From Capsicum annuum (lineage: Eukaryota; Streptophyta; Magnoliopsida; Solanales; Solanaceae), in contig NC_061118.1 of the NCBI RefSeq assembly GCF_002878395.1, positions 125,386,829-125,450,828 on the forward strand: a stretch of 64,000 bases of DNA. The letters are read 5' to 3'. Below are positions 32,147 to 44,046 of the stretch, in pieces. The notes beneath the pieces are model-generated. The model was not told the DNA's origin and searched no databases. It saw only the letters and a list, made by a program, of their open reading frames with translations. The position numbers and the translations under genes are program-made. Positions within the stretch are counted from its first letter, which is position 1, and every line of letters begins with the position of its first letter.

Positions 32147-34871
32147 TGTAACACCCTAAATTTGGTACCCGAAATGCCACACGGTGCTCATGACCCCGAA
32201 GGACAACAAGCTAACCCATGACAGATATCTGTAACTTAGCACTCCATAATATATTGTATAAATGCAGATTAAGGTTGATAGGCCATAAGGTTCAACTATT
32301 TGATAAAACATAACATCTAGAAACACAGTATATCAATACCAACACAAAACTAAAATAACTGTCTAAACATGCTACAGTCTGGAAGCCTCTAAACTGTCTA
32401 AAAACTGTGGAGTTGATGGGACATATACCTAACTAACTCTGGAATATTGAAATAATAAAGTAATAAAATAATCATACTATCCTCGAATGATGAGGACTCA
32501 CTGCTAGTTTGGCTGCTGGACGTCTGATCTACTAAGGATGCTCTAGAGCTCGTGCTTCTGAACCTATAGCATAAAACATCATAGCACAAAAGAAAAGTAT
32601 ACATCAGTATAATTGAATGTACTGGTATGCAAGTGAGGTAGGCTGAATGCAAGGGGTTTATATGCATGAACAATACTAACTGACTGAATAACATAAATGT
32701 GAGAATACATGCATGAATACGTCTACTGTAACTGAGATCATGACATCACTGAATCTAAATATTGATAATATAAGATTCATGTAACTGATATATTATTATC
32801 TAAATGCCTGTGTCTAACAGTCCTATTTTTGATGGAACTAGGTGAGTTCCGTACTGAACAGGGTGACTGTATCTGACAGTCCTGAATTTTGTAGAACTAT
32901 CTGAGTTCTATTACTGAGACTAAGACTGAGACTGTAACTTTGGGAAGTAGTCATCTAACCGATATTTCCTAAGTAAGATAATATAATTGAGTTGGGGTCT
33001 AATTTGTAACCCTAATTGGAAGGGTATCAATACCGCGCCACTAGTAAGGACAAACTGCGAGTAATCCCTCAACTAACAAGTACTCTAAGAAGAATGGTGG
33101 AACCCTAAAATAATAGGTTAATCCACCTCATCTATCCTCAACTAGCAGGTTTGATGTCTCAACCTACGTTGGTAACGTAGTTATGGAGCACAAAGATTGC
33201 TTCTAAGAATCACAGCCTCTAATAACAGGTGAGTTTCGATCCTTGGGCCCACTCAGTGCTGAATCCTACTCTCATTTTAATAGACACTGAACATGATTAA
33301 CTGAACTGAACTGAACTGCATTCATTGAGTTTCGTTGACTGATGGAACACTGCTGAGATTACTGAATTTCTGAGATTTTTGAGATTACTGAGTTTTCCTG
33401 AATCACATGACTGACTGAGTTCTATAAATCATGGCTTAACTGAGAGTATCTAGAAAACATAACACTGGATCTAGTCACACAGCTAAATTATCGGGTACAA
33501 GTACCCCCTGGACTCGATAGCATGAAACTGACAAGATATGATACTTCTTGACACATGACCATAGTCAACAATTCATAGTACAATCATTGGGGATTTTCAT
33601 GAAGTATTCGCATGCTATAAGCTTACATATGAATAAGAATACATGTAAACATATCATAATTTCATAATCCTAATCTCATGAGCATTGCGCCAATCCATTA
33701 CAAAGTATAACAATAACATAGGAGTCATATCAAAAATAAGGGAGAAACATGGATTCATCAATTTTGGTCACAAATGAGTCGTAAGGCAAAATTCCTATTC
33801 TCTTAGGCATTTTAACAAACACCTTGCATGCATATCTTTAGGCTTAGGCATGAATATTGAAATAATACTTTATGGCAATATTTTACACTTCCAATGCAAG
33901 AATTTCAACCACATACTAACATATTTTCATGATAGTCACTAAAGACTTCAACTTGGAAATCAAACAACAACATAAACATGGATATACTTTAATTCATACC
34001 ATGGAATCCAAAGTTTATATTTCAAATAGGGTTTATTGAGCTTCATGGCTGAAAGGAACCCATGAATCAACACTTGACATACCTGGGTGGATGATTTCTT
34101 GAAGATTGCTGGAGGAAAGCTTGAATTCTTGCCTTGGGATTAGACACCTTGGGTTTCTTATTCTTGGGGATTGATCTTTGAGAGAAACCCTAATATGGTG
34201 TTGTGGATGAATAAAGAAGTTATGAGCTCTGGTCTGGTATAAGTAGGGGTCAAAACGGGTGGAAACAAATCCAAATACCTTTTTAAAAATGGCTTAAAAT
34301 CACTAATCAGAAGTAGTGACGGTTTGGGCTATGGTCCGTCGCTAGCTCGATGGTTCGTCGGTACTGAACATCACACCTAGTCAAAACCTAAACTTCCTAC
34401 CTCTTCTGTGATGTTTTAGGCAATGGTCCATCACTAGATCGATGGTCTGTTAGTCCTGAACGTTGTACATAACCAAAACCTGAACTCCCTACCTCGTCTG
34501 TGATGGTTTAGGCGACAGACCATTGCTAGCTCAACGGTCCGTCGGTCCTGACTGTCACACTTGACCAGCAGATGGCTTCACTACCTTAGTTGAGATGTAT
34601 TGGGCGACGGTCCATCACTAGATCGACGGTCCTTTGGCCTGACCGTTGCTTCTGGGCAATTCTGACGGTTCTCTGTAAAACGTCCAAAACATTTTACTCT
34701 GATACCGAATTTGGACGAAATTAGTATAGTTGGAAAGCTAATTTAATTTACCACATGATTAAAAGTTGAAATTGAGGAAATTCTATCTGATTTAAACATT
34801 AATAATTTACTAAGTCAGCACTAACTCTTCTAGAGACTAGACTTAACTTAAAGAAAGTTCGGGGTATTACA
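32147..34871 (-). mobile_element. Solo LTR E of a Ty3/gypsy element, inserted in D's reverse transcriptase
   Basis: 2725 bp, tgtaacacccta to ggggtattaca, with perfect GCTTC duplications and no internal region. It belongs to the same family as F (56286-58831, opposite strand): both carry stretches such as the tgtatctgacagtcc region, the catgaataca region and, at the LTR start, the tttcgtccaaat motif. The U3 contains about four units of roughly 85-90 bp built on gacggtccgtc. Confidence 0.92.
34230..34690 (-). promoter_or_regulatory. Solo LTR E promoter region: GACGGTCCGTC repeat array and weak TATA
   Basis: Between 34305 and 34690 units recur every 85-90 bp with ctacctcgtctgtgatggtt, then a ggcgacggtccatcact-like part and a ctcgacggtccgtcggtcc part. 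On the minus strand this lies upstream of a TATA-like cttatacc near 34237. Confidence 0.55.
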
Positions 34872-35100
34872 GCTTCATTCAGAATTCGGTAGTCAATACA
34901 GATTCTCAATCCAGTCACCATGCTAGTGGAAATTAGATCATTAGATTCATTGGTAACCACAGTCATCCCACATTTCTTTGGAACGCAATGTATTGGGATT
35001 ACCCACTTACTTTCTAAAATTGGATAAACAATTCCATTATCGAGCCACTTGATGACCTCTTTTCGCACTACACCTTCATCACCGGATCTAATCTATGTTT
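34872..35100 (-). pseudogene. Element D reverse transcriptase N-terminal part
   Basis: Minus-strand 35068-34872 reads MRKEVIKWLDNGIVYPILES, KWVIPIHCVPKKCGMTVVTN and GLRICIDYRILNEAVIP, the finger region of Athila-type RT. At the GCTTC repeat it is cut by solo LTR E and resumes at 32141. Confidence 0.88.
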
Positions 35101-35218
35101 TGGTTGCACCCTTGGTTTGAAACCTTCTTCCATGTATATATTATGCATGCAAAATCTAGATTTATCCCGATAATATCAGACATCTGCCACCCAATCACCT
35201 TATTTTTTTTCAAAACTA

Positions 35219-35955
35219 TCATAGTTCACCTTTTTTTTTCAAAACTATCATAGTTTCACTTACCTGCACATCACCTGCAGACAAAATAATAGGCAAGGTA
35301 TCATTGTCACTAAGATAAACATATTTTAAGTAAGGAGGAAGAACCTTAAGCTCCAATTTTGGAGCTTCATCAATTAAAGCTTTGGGCAATGGACCAATTG
35401 GCCTGTTCAATGGCTCAAAAGACAGCTTTCTCATTTCCACGGTCACCAAATTCATAACTTGGACCAATTCTAGTACCTCTACATCTCCATTAAGATCATG
35501 ACCCATCAAAGCTCGCTCTAGTGGATCATCAGACAACAACAAATTTAACTCAGATGCAAGGTCAATAACTAGTATGGAAGATAATTCTTCATATATAGCC
35601 GGTAATTTCAGCGCCCTGTATACATCAAAAACCTCTACTTTATGACGCACTCTTATTGTCATCTTCCTAGCTGTTACATCAATTAGTGACTGCCCTATTG
35701 CTAGGAATGGACTTCCTAAAATAAATGGAATAATCGGATCATCTTCAAAATCAAGATTCACAAAGTTTACAGAAAAGATCAGTGATCCCACTTGCACTAA
35801 GACATCTTCAATAATTCCATCCAGACTAGCAAGGGACCTATCATCCAACTGTAAAACAATAGTCATGGGTTTGGGACTCCCAAGACCCATCTTTCAGTAC
35901 CAAGATATGGGAATAAGATTTATGCTAGTTTCCAAATCACACAATCCATGAGCAC
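35219..35955 (-). pseudogene. Element D protease relic
   Basis: From 35890 an open stretch of 223 codons reads MGLGSPKPMTIVLQLDDRSL, GIIEDVLVQVGSLIFSVNFV and IPFILGSPFLAIGQSLIDV, the Athila-type protease and its downstream linker. The active site lies just upstream (35955-35891): GLCDLETSINLIPISWY, followed by a stop. There the expected Asp-Leu-Gly is Asp-Leu-Glu, so the site is altered as well as separated by a stop. Confidence 0.85.
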
Positions 35956-36719
35956 TGATGGTCTACCCATAGTGATCTACAAAGTAAAACTACTTGGATC
36001 CTTTAACTTTGTGGGCAGTTTGTTTTGTATCTTGGATGTGCACTCCCCGGTAAGTGCAACTGTAGCATACTTTGTCAATCGGTTCTTGTTTGCCACTATG
36101 TCCTTCAGGTACTTTGCATATTTTGGAACATTTTGAAGAATATCAAGAAGAGGAAGATTTACATGAACCTGCTTTAGAATCTCCAAGAACTTCTTGTAAC
36201 TGGCCTCCTCTTAATGCTTCCTTTGGCTGTAAGGAAAGGGCAAAGGTAAAGTCTTCTTCTCTACTTGAATTTCATCACTTGTAATTTTTTATTTGACCCT
36301 TTTCTCCTCATTGTCTTTAGAATCATCATCAGTGACTGTGGGACAAGCCTACTTAGGTATCGCAACCTTTAACTGCAACCCACTCCTTATTGTAACTGTA
36401 TTTACCTGCTTTGGATTTGCCTCTATATCGCTAAGTAAGCCTCCTTGAGGTCTTGTGTTTTGTTCTCACGTAATCTGACTGAGTTGCAACTCTAAATTTC
36501 TAGTGATCAACTATTGACTCTTTAAATCTGCTGTAAACTATGCTTGATTCACCAAAAGAGGCTTCATCATCTCCTCTATATTACTTGTGTGAGTAGTAGT
36601 CTGATTATTCTAAACCTATTATTGATTTTGTTACATTGTCCCCTTATATTGATTATTATTATTCTGTGCCTGATTTCCACCCCATGAAAAATGGGATGAT
36701 TTCTCCAGTTGGGTTTATA

Positions 36720-37736
36720 TGTGTTACCAAAATTCTATTTCCCTGGACGATTCGCATTACCCACATAATTCATAGAATCTGGATTAACTGCACAAGCATC
36801 TGCCATATTTTCACTACTTCCACAAACCTCACACCATGAATTCACCTGTTGGACTGCATTAGATGTAGCTACTGCTTGCGGAACCCCCAACTTTATGTTG
36901 TTCAACTAAGTAAGTATCTAATTTTGCATTGCTGCAAGTTGGACTGATAACACTGTAAACTGATCTATCTCTAACACACCAACAACTTTCTTAGGAGCAC
37001 TCCTTGAATCAGTATGCCATTTGAGATTCCATTGTGAAATTCGATTCAGCAGTGTGTACAATTCATCATAAGTTTTTTCAAGAGCTTGCCCACCTGCTGT
37101 CGAATCCAAGAGAATCTTGGTATTTGGCTCTAGCCCCTCAATGAAAGTATGAACAAGAACATCCTTAAACTGATAATGGTAAGGGCAATTTCTAAGCATA
37201 CTTTTAAATCTCTCCCAAGCTTGGTAGAGATTCTCTTATTTTTTCTATCTAAAACTCAGAATCTCACTTCTCAAACGTGCAGTCTTCCCAGATGGAAAAA
37301 ATTGAATAAGGAACTTACGAGCTAGATCTTCCCAAGAACTGATGGAGTGTGGTGGTTCAACATGTAACTACCTCTTCACTTCCCTAATTAAAGAAAAAGA
37401 GAAGAGTGTCAGTCTGACATAATCAGTATTCACCCCTGTAGGAATGTAAGTATTGCTTATTTCCAGGAAGGTTTGTATATGTTATTGTGGGTCTTCATGT
37501 GAAAGGCCAAGAAATTGCCCAGCTGAATTTAGCAACTGTACCATATTCTATTTTAATTCAAATCGACCACCTGGCTCGGGCTTGCTAATACTGTTACTCA
37601 CGTGGTTCGTGAGTAGGATTGCCACCTCATGAATAGGTCTAGCAGTTAGTTGAGCAGGAATAGTTGGGATAACCAGAGCTGGGACATGTTCGACATTTGG
37701 ATCAACAAGATCATTTAGATAAACTCTTTCAGCCAT
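36720..37736 (-). pseudogene. Element D gag relic
   Basis: The N-terminus is open at 37736-37548 (MAERVYLNDLVDPNVEHVPA). The capsid region at 37199-36918 reads MLRNCPYHYQFKDVLVHTFI, EGLEPNTKILLDSTAGGQAL, EKTYDELYTLLNRISQ and SAPKKVVGVLEIDQFTVLS. A zinc-binding stretch (WCEVCGSSENMADAC) follows near 36850-36790. These landmarks match Athila-type gag. Stops and shifts lie between the pieces. Confidence 0.85.
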
Positions 37737-37939
37737 TTAAACCTATTGAATGGGATATTGAGCTCTTCTCCTTTGTTGAAATATCAGTTCTAGTTCTACA
37801 AAAGGCTCTACCAACTCTTTATCTCTCGCCAGTCCTGTATTCAACTAAACCTACAAAAATTCAGCCGTTAAGATCAAGTTGTTAACACTTAAACTTATTA
37901 TCAAAAATAAAAAATTTAGCAAATTACTAATTATACTAG

Positions 37940-37957
37940 TCCCCAACAATGGTGCCA
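37940..37957 (-). other. Element D primer-binding site (tRNA-Asp-like)
   Basis: Minus-strand tggcaccattgttgggga resembles the tRNA-Asp primer site known for Athila-type elements, with a few C-to-T type changes. It lies six bases inside the 5' LTR. Confidence 0.75.
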
Positions 37958-37963
37958 AGAACT

Positions 37964-39534
37964 TATTGCGGCTCAAATGCACACACGCAAGTGCACGTGA
38001 CCGTACAAGTAATATAGTGACTTAGACAGTCAGATATCGTTCCCACGAGGACTAAACAACTAGAAATTTAACCAACTTTTAGTTTTAGACAAAGAGGTAT
38101 TAAGTGTTGTAAAGTATCAAGATGATTGTGAAATTGTGAATCCAAATTGTAGACTAATAAATAAGAAATAATAATTTGTAACAATAGGAAAGCAAGAAAT
38201 GGTTGTAAACAGTAATGATGAGAATTCTAAGGTTAAGAGGCATCTAACAATCATATAATTCTATCTTCTTATCGCATTCTAGTTGGTTATCGGGTTATTG
38301 ATTCTCAAGGTTCATGGTATGATCTTGATCTTCCGAATTTGAATCCTCCATCTATCTGAATATTTCACTACAGCTCCCACAGAGATGCAACAATTCATCT
38401 AGATTCATTCAACTATCTTCTTGCAATTGACCCAAACAAGGCTCATAGGTATATCTCTATCCTAGGTATTAATTCAATTCCTCTATTTAATTAAATCATG
38501 AGAACCTTGCTCCTTAATTTCTTCATTCTATTCCACGATTCTCCTCCCAGATTCACATAGAAATATAGATTTATTCTAATGGTGGCCAAATCATCAAAAT
38601 AGTAAGCTCAAGAAATTAAGAACAACCCAGAGGATAATCCAACAAGAAGTTACGATAAAGAATATCAAAGAGAACTCATGTTCGTGGCCTCAACCCCAGA
38701 ATAAGGGTGTTTAGCCACTCATATTTGAATTCAACATCAAAAATAAGTAATTAATCCTACCAAAAATTAATCTTGAAGTAAAGAAGTTCAAAAGAAATTC
38801 TAAGAACCCTAAGAGAGAGAATTTTGTGTTTTTTCGCTGCTGCTATGCTTTCCAAAGTGTATTTAATTGGTACTGAATTGTTCTTTTTATAGCTGGGACA
38901 AAATAATCCCAATTTTGTGTTGCAGCGCGATGCGTTATGCTGTCTAACGCCATACTCCTCGCGAATCTGTGCCATTGTAAAAGATTACTATTTCGTGACA
39001 ATTGTGATTTGACTACTTACTGCGACGCAGTGTAATCACAGTGAGCTACTGGTTTTTGACAAATGCAATTTCCTTTTCCACTACGATGTGCTGAGCTGTA
39101 AACTTTGAAAACTAGAAACTAAACCTTCACCACGACGCGGTAATATCACGTCCACATTCTAAAATTTAATAAATGAGAACTGGCTCCTCACCATGACGCG
39201 GTGATATTGCGGTACGATTCTGAATTTTGATAAATGCCATTTGGTCAGCCAATGCGACGTGGTAATTGAAAAAATCAGAAGTTCAGACTTCCAGCTTGCA
39301 TTTCTGAGTTATGTTCCAATGCCTTTATGTGCTCCCTTTACCATTACATATCATTAATATGTCCAATCCCATCTAATTCCATCATAATTTAGTCTTGCAA
39401 ACTTTAATCATGTCCATTAGATAAAGAACACACTTAAAGCTCAATTACACTCAGAATTGTACATTATAGCTCTCAGAACAATTTTAAATCTGGGTGATTA
39501 TTGGTGATTGAACATATAAATATGCCCAAGATCA
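37964..39534 (-). repeat. Element D 5' LTR
   Basis: 1571 bp, collinear with 20496-22059. The inner terminal TG has become TA (+ strand tattgcggctc). It has the same TATA box and motif array as its partner; the array copies are at 38930-39260. The outer flank is cccac, which does not match gtagc at the other end. Confidence 0.9.
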
Positions 39535-40943
39535 CCCACACGAACCAGAGGATATACATATGTACCATGGGGGACTCAAACCTCCCGGCATACCAAGGTA
39601 ACTAAAGCACCCAATCATGTAATATAATGTGGGGGACTCGAACCTCCCAATCATGTGATAATAATAAGTGGGCTTTAATTACGGTTTCCAATATTGGTCC
39701 TTCGGGAGCTCTACTTTCATAACTCAGCTATATAACCCTCATTAAAGCCCAATTAAAATATTTCACACACATTTTCATTCATTGAATCATGATAAACATT
39801 TAGGCATACACTGTTGGTATTGTTATACAAACTACACTTGCAAGGAACATCAACATGCCAAACCAATTATCATCATTTAGGGGAATTCACAACCCTCTTG
39901 GTTTAAATATATATTAACTTGGGAAACTACATAACCACATAAGGTTCAATTCAAAATCATTATACTTCATTAATTTTTCATATTATGCCATAGTTTAAGA
40001 GCAGTTCAATTTGCGTACTTTTCATATTCAAAATAAATTTCACAATAGGGGTTGAGGTCATTACCACTTTAAGTGTCAATATTCACAAATTGGGGGAAAT
40101 CACAATCTCTCAGGTTATTCACTATACCCATGTACCCCATAAGTTCAAATCATAATTAAAGCATGAACAATTATATGTAAAATCATGGAAAAACATTGTT
40201 CAAACACAAACATTCAAAATCCTTATACCATGTTCCAAAACCAACATAAAACCATATGAATAATACTTTAAAACACATGTTTTTAACAAAAGTAGCAATT
40301 AGGAAAGAGAAACATGCCTGAAGGGTTCTCAATTATGGAGAAGAAACCTTGAATTGACCTTTAGATGCTCAACCTTGAGAAAACCTTAACTTGCTTTGCT
40401 TGGAGAAATTTGAGAGAGTAAAGAGGGTTCTTAATTTGTTAAAATGTTAAAATAATGCCTTAAAGATGTCTTATAGGCGTGGGGTCTAAGTCCGTAAAGA
40501 GGAAAATTACCAAGGTACCCTTAATTAAAAGACTAAAAAATATTGTCAGTCGTTACGGGTCTCCTAACGACTCGTTAGGTTTTCTTTTGACTCATCTCTA
40601 TGAGTCGTAGTCAAGACAGAGTCACCAAGGCCCTACACTGGTATGACTTGCTCCTATCTAGTTCTCACGACTCGTACCCGCCTCTCGTACTCAAGATAGT
40701 AACATTTGGACTTCACAGTGGACACACTACGACTGGCCCCCTTTACGACTCATATGGAGTCATTACGACTCGTTACCCCAAGTCGTCACCAAAATAGTAA
40801 CTCAGGAAAATCTCACTAGCTACCTTACGACTGGGGTTCTATGACCCGTATAGTCACCCTACGACTCGTAGGGTGAGTCGTATTCAAGATGGTAAGGATA
40901 AAATTTCTGAAATTTTCAATGATCAAAAATATGGGGTGTTTCA
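39535..40943 (-). repeat. Element C 5' LTR, outer piece (U3 side)
   Basis: Resumes the LTR broken at 20495: cacacgaaccagagg and gggggactcgaacctccc align with A's LTR in reverse complement. It ends with gtgtttca, the reverse complement of A's LTR start tgaaacac. Together the two pieces make a 2135-bp LTR. It carries a TATA box (minus-strand cctataagac, about 40469-40478) and a U3 array (40548-40885). Confidence 0.86.
40465..40885 (-). promoter_or_regulatory. Element C LTR promoter: TATA box and ACGACTCGTA motif array
   Basis: Minus-strand cctataagac is preceded by many copies of the palindromic core acgactcgta or its halves (for example ctaacgactcgttagg at 40564, cctacgactcgtagggtgag near 40858), spaced over about 330 bp. 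Confidence 0.55.
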
Positions 40944-41034
40944 CCCGATCCTAATTAAAACTCAAGATACACCTATCTGACAGATGCGTTTTTCCATCCC
41001 TATACAATATACACACATAATATAGTAAGCCCAA

Positions 41035-41575
41035 TAGACCTTTCTATAATGTCATCTCGTTATAATGACATTTCACTATAATGACTTGATTTTTTTCAAA
41101 TCAATTTTTCATGTTATATTTTACTTCTATATAGCTATATTCTATCAATAACAACAATAATATTTATTATAACGGTACACTCTTTTGTAAAATTACTTCT
41201 CTATAACAACATATTGAAATATTATATAACAATATTTTATAAGAAATATGTTATGTACAAAATAAAATACCAACATATTTAGGGTAATTATCAATATTGT
41301 CATATACACAGTAAATTTCAAGTACGAAGATCCAATTTAGAGGAGAAAAATTGTATTTAAATTAAATGGTGCACATAAATTATTTTTCATAACTTCACGA
41401 CGAAATTAAAGACAACTAATATTTACCTTTTTTTATATATGCTCTTTCTAATTTTGCATACTTTTGTTTATACCAGTATACATATATTATAATAGCATCT
41501 CTCTATAGCAACCATGAAATTTTTGAACAAATGTTGCCACTATAGAGATGTTTGACTTTACTACCAATTTTTTTA
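41035..41575. repeat. MITE-like repeat with ctataatgac/ctctatagcaac ends
   Basis: The left end repeats tctataatgtcat, cgttataatgacat and cactataatgact. The right end has ctctctatagcaac and ccactatagagatg in the opposite sense. These partly inverted ends and the AT-rich core resemble common small solanaceous DNA elements. Exact ends and target duplication could not be set. Confidence 0.4.
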
Positions 41576-41984
41576 AAAAATCATTAACCCATAACACTAA
41601 AAAATAACACCAAATAAATTGAACCCTTCGCGTTTCAATTTCCTGCAAAATTTCATCGGGGAAACACTCCCAACACCGGTCAACACCACATAGCCACCGT
41701 CTCCATCGAACCAAAAATCTCTCACCGATGAACCACTACCGCACCGTCAGCTCCGGCCACCTTTGACCTAATTTTCACTCCCTACAACCAATAAACACCA
41801 ACTAGTAGTAGCGATCAATCACTATAATTTGATTAGGGGTCATGTTTAAGAGAAAAACAGAGGGAATATCGGGTTTGAACAAAAAATAAAGGTTGGATTG
41901 TGTTGGTTTAAAATCGAGTTCGATGCATTTATTGGATCGAATTGTGGGTTTGAGTTAATTATCTGAGATAAAAAAATTAAAATA
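41576..41984. other. Unassigned sequence
   Basis: It includes a more GC-rich stretch (41630-41760, caccggtcaacacc... caccgtcagctccgg) that could be a gene fragment, but no conserved frame was recognised. Confidence 0.3.
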
Positions 41985-42189
41985 AAAAAGAGACATATAT
42001 CTCTGAACTATGATAAATGGTGCGTATATATACTCCGTCATATTTTGGGTTCACATATGCCCCTACCCTTGGTGTGAGGAGAATATATGTACTATTTTAT
42101 TAATGGGTAGGGACATATGCATACCCAATGTATGACCAAAGGGTATATACATATCACTTATCATAGTTTGGGGTATATTTGTCCCTTTT
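41985..42189. repeat. Fold-back MITE of about 205 bp
   Basis: The arms are inverted copies about 90 bp long: aagagacatatatctctgaa on the left against the reverse complement of the right, aagggacaaatataccccaa. Both continue with actatgataa and end near atgcccctaccc / atgtccctaccc. Confidence 0.65.
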
Positions 42190-42787
42190 CTGTTGAATAT
42201 ATTATAGATCGATAACCTGATTGACTACGTTTATTTTCTTCCAAAGCTTACTTTTCAAAAAGAAATGGTTTATTATTAAAAAGTAAGGCATTTGATCAAA
42301 CTTTTGAGAGCAAATAAGCTTTTTTACGGAGTAAAAGAAGTTATTTTCAAAAGTTAAAACAAATTATTTCTTCCTAAAAGTACTTCTTAATTTGAAAAAC
42401 ACTCTTGGAAAAAATAAATTTAAAAGTATTTTTTAAAAATTTAATCAAATACTAATTATTGTATAAAAGTGTTTTTTAAGTTTATTGACCAAACAAAAAT
42501 TATTTTTTTTAAATAACTTTTAAGATAAACATTTTCTAAAATAAGCCGATTTTTAGAATTTGGGCTAAACAAGTTATAAATAAATTTAAATTAACACTTG
42601 TAGTTTTCTTTTACATGATCTATATTTGGCACTACTTTTATTTGTTAATGGTCAAAGATTTATTTAAATCATCACTTTTTAATTTATAAATTTCATATCT
42701 CATCTATTTCTTATTGGCTCTTTTTACTTGAACTATTACTCTTTTTGTATTAAAATATACCTCATTTCTGAGCCAGTCAAATATTTA
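42190..42787. repeat. AT-rich remnant resembling aagcttttnnccaaac-type hAT MITEs
   Basis: Repeated short motifs (gatcaaacttttgag, attgaccaaacaaaa, gggctaaacaag) resemble those at 53925-54470 and 52070-52150. No ends or target duplication could be identified. Confidence 0.35.
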
Positions 42788-43403
42788 AACAATAACAACA
42801 AGAATATACTTGGTGTATTCTCATAAAGTGGGATATAGAAAGGGTAAAGTGTACGTATTTCATGCCACTATCTCAGATGAATTAGAGACGTTTTTGATGG
42901 AATCCCGACTCAGGCCAAATATCAGTATAAAAAATAAAAAGCAAAATGGGATAGCACACCAATAGATAATAAAAGAAGAAGACACCCATCAAGTAATATG
43001 ATAAACTATCTGTCCAAAATCACGCACATCATCAAATCACCACAAATAAGAAACTACAAGACACATGCATAACACTACAGCTACAAAACAAAACACTCCT
43101 TCCTACTAGCAAAGACACACTCCTACTCACTAACTCTCTACTCTAATTCACATCAAGGGTCATGTCCTCAATAAGCTATAATTGCTCTATGTCATGTCTA
43201 ATCACCTCCCTCTAATATTTTTTTAGCTTACCTCTACCCTACCTGAAACCATCCATAATCAACCTCCCTTACCTCCATACCAGGGCATTCATGCACTACC
43301 TTATCATTAGTCTAAATCATCTCAACCCCACGTACTACATCTTGTCTTTCACCAAAGTCACTTTTATTTTATATCAAATAATCTCATTTTTTCTAACTCT
43401 ATT
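42788..43403 (-). mobile_element. RTE-type LINE 3' end with TS-SINE-like tail (first piece)
   Basis: On the minus strand the C-terminal RT tail is readable with stops: RRDRVRKNEII (across the hAT insertion), KVTLVKDKM, MDGFR-GRGKLKKY-REVIRHD and LIEDMTLDVN. These are the usual end of plant RTE LINE proteins. It is followed by the shared RTE/TS-SINE 3' region (reverse complement of ggtgtattctcataaagtgg and gtaaagtgtacg) and ends in cttgttgttattgtt at 42788. The upstream part continues at 44047. Confidence 0.65.
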
Positions 43404-44046
43404 CAGGGGAGGATCCACAAGTAAAATATGGGCACTCGAACACCCATTGACCTTGACTCGAAATAGGTATAATTATATAAGAAATTGAAGAAAAGCGATA
43501 TAATAAATCAGAAAGCACCCATAAATATTAAATTTGATTGGGTGCTTTGGTTTAAGAGTGGTGTTAGAAACTTTCAAGTGAGAGTATGTGGGAGTTCAAA
43601 CCTCACTAGAGTTCTTTTTAGGCATATTTTTAGTTCTTTTGTAGCCGTTGTTTGACCCAAATTCCAATGCTACTTTTTTTTTTACCTTCTTGTCTTTTTT
43701 TTTTTTTATATTTTTACTAATACATAATTCATCATAGCATAAAAAGAAAGAAATTAGGCTTCATAAATAAAGAATTAAAATCTCCGAAGTTTGAACCCTC
43801 AATATTTTTTATTTTTTTATTTTTTATTTTTTCCCCTGAATATGAATTTAACCAACCATTTTTTTTCTTTGTCAGTTGCGTTAATATCAAAGATTCACGA
43901 TATTCATAATACAAATATGAATAATTTTAGTCAATTTTTTTCATGGCTATCTTCAAATAATTGTTCACTTATACTATATAACTAATAATAATTATACTTT
44001 CAAAAAGTTAAGCACCCATGAATTCAAAATTTTGGGTCTATCATTG
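43404..44046. mobile_element. hAT-like MITE inserted in the RTE LINE
   Basis: 643 bp. The left end caggggaggatcca and right end tgggtctatcattg are imperfect inverted repeats. The 8-bp flanks actctatt (43396-43403) and actctgtc (44047-44054) differ by two transitions. The LINE frame is continuous once this segment and one flank are removed, which supports the ends independently. No transposase is encoded. Confidence 0.62.

Larger units (their letters stand above)
20496..39534 (-). mobile_element. Element D: Athila-like Ty3/gypsy retrotransposon with envelope-position ORF
   Basis: Two similar LTRs in the same orientation (20496-22059 and 37964-39534) flank a long internal region on the minus strand. 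Order: PBS resembling a tRNA-Asp site, gag, protease, RT, RNaseH, integrase, a long spacer with its own promoter-like module, an ORF in envelope position, PPT. Span is 19,039 bp; removing the two inserted solo LTRs (J and E with their duplicated pentamers) leaves about 13.4 kb, in the size range of Athila-type elements. It sits inside the LTR of element C. All ORFs are broken. Confidence 0.88.

Noticed and set aside
20496..39534. Endogenous pararetrovirus
   Set aside because: No movement protein or viral coat pattern; paired LTRs, PBS, PPT and integrase show LTR retrotransposons throughout.
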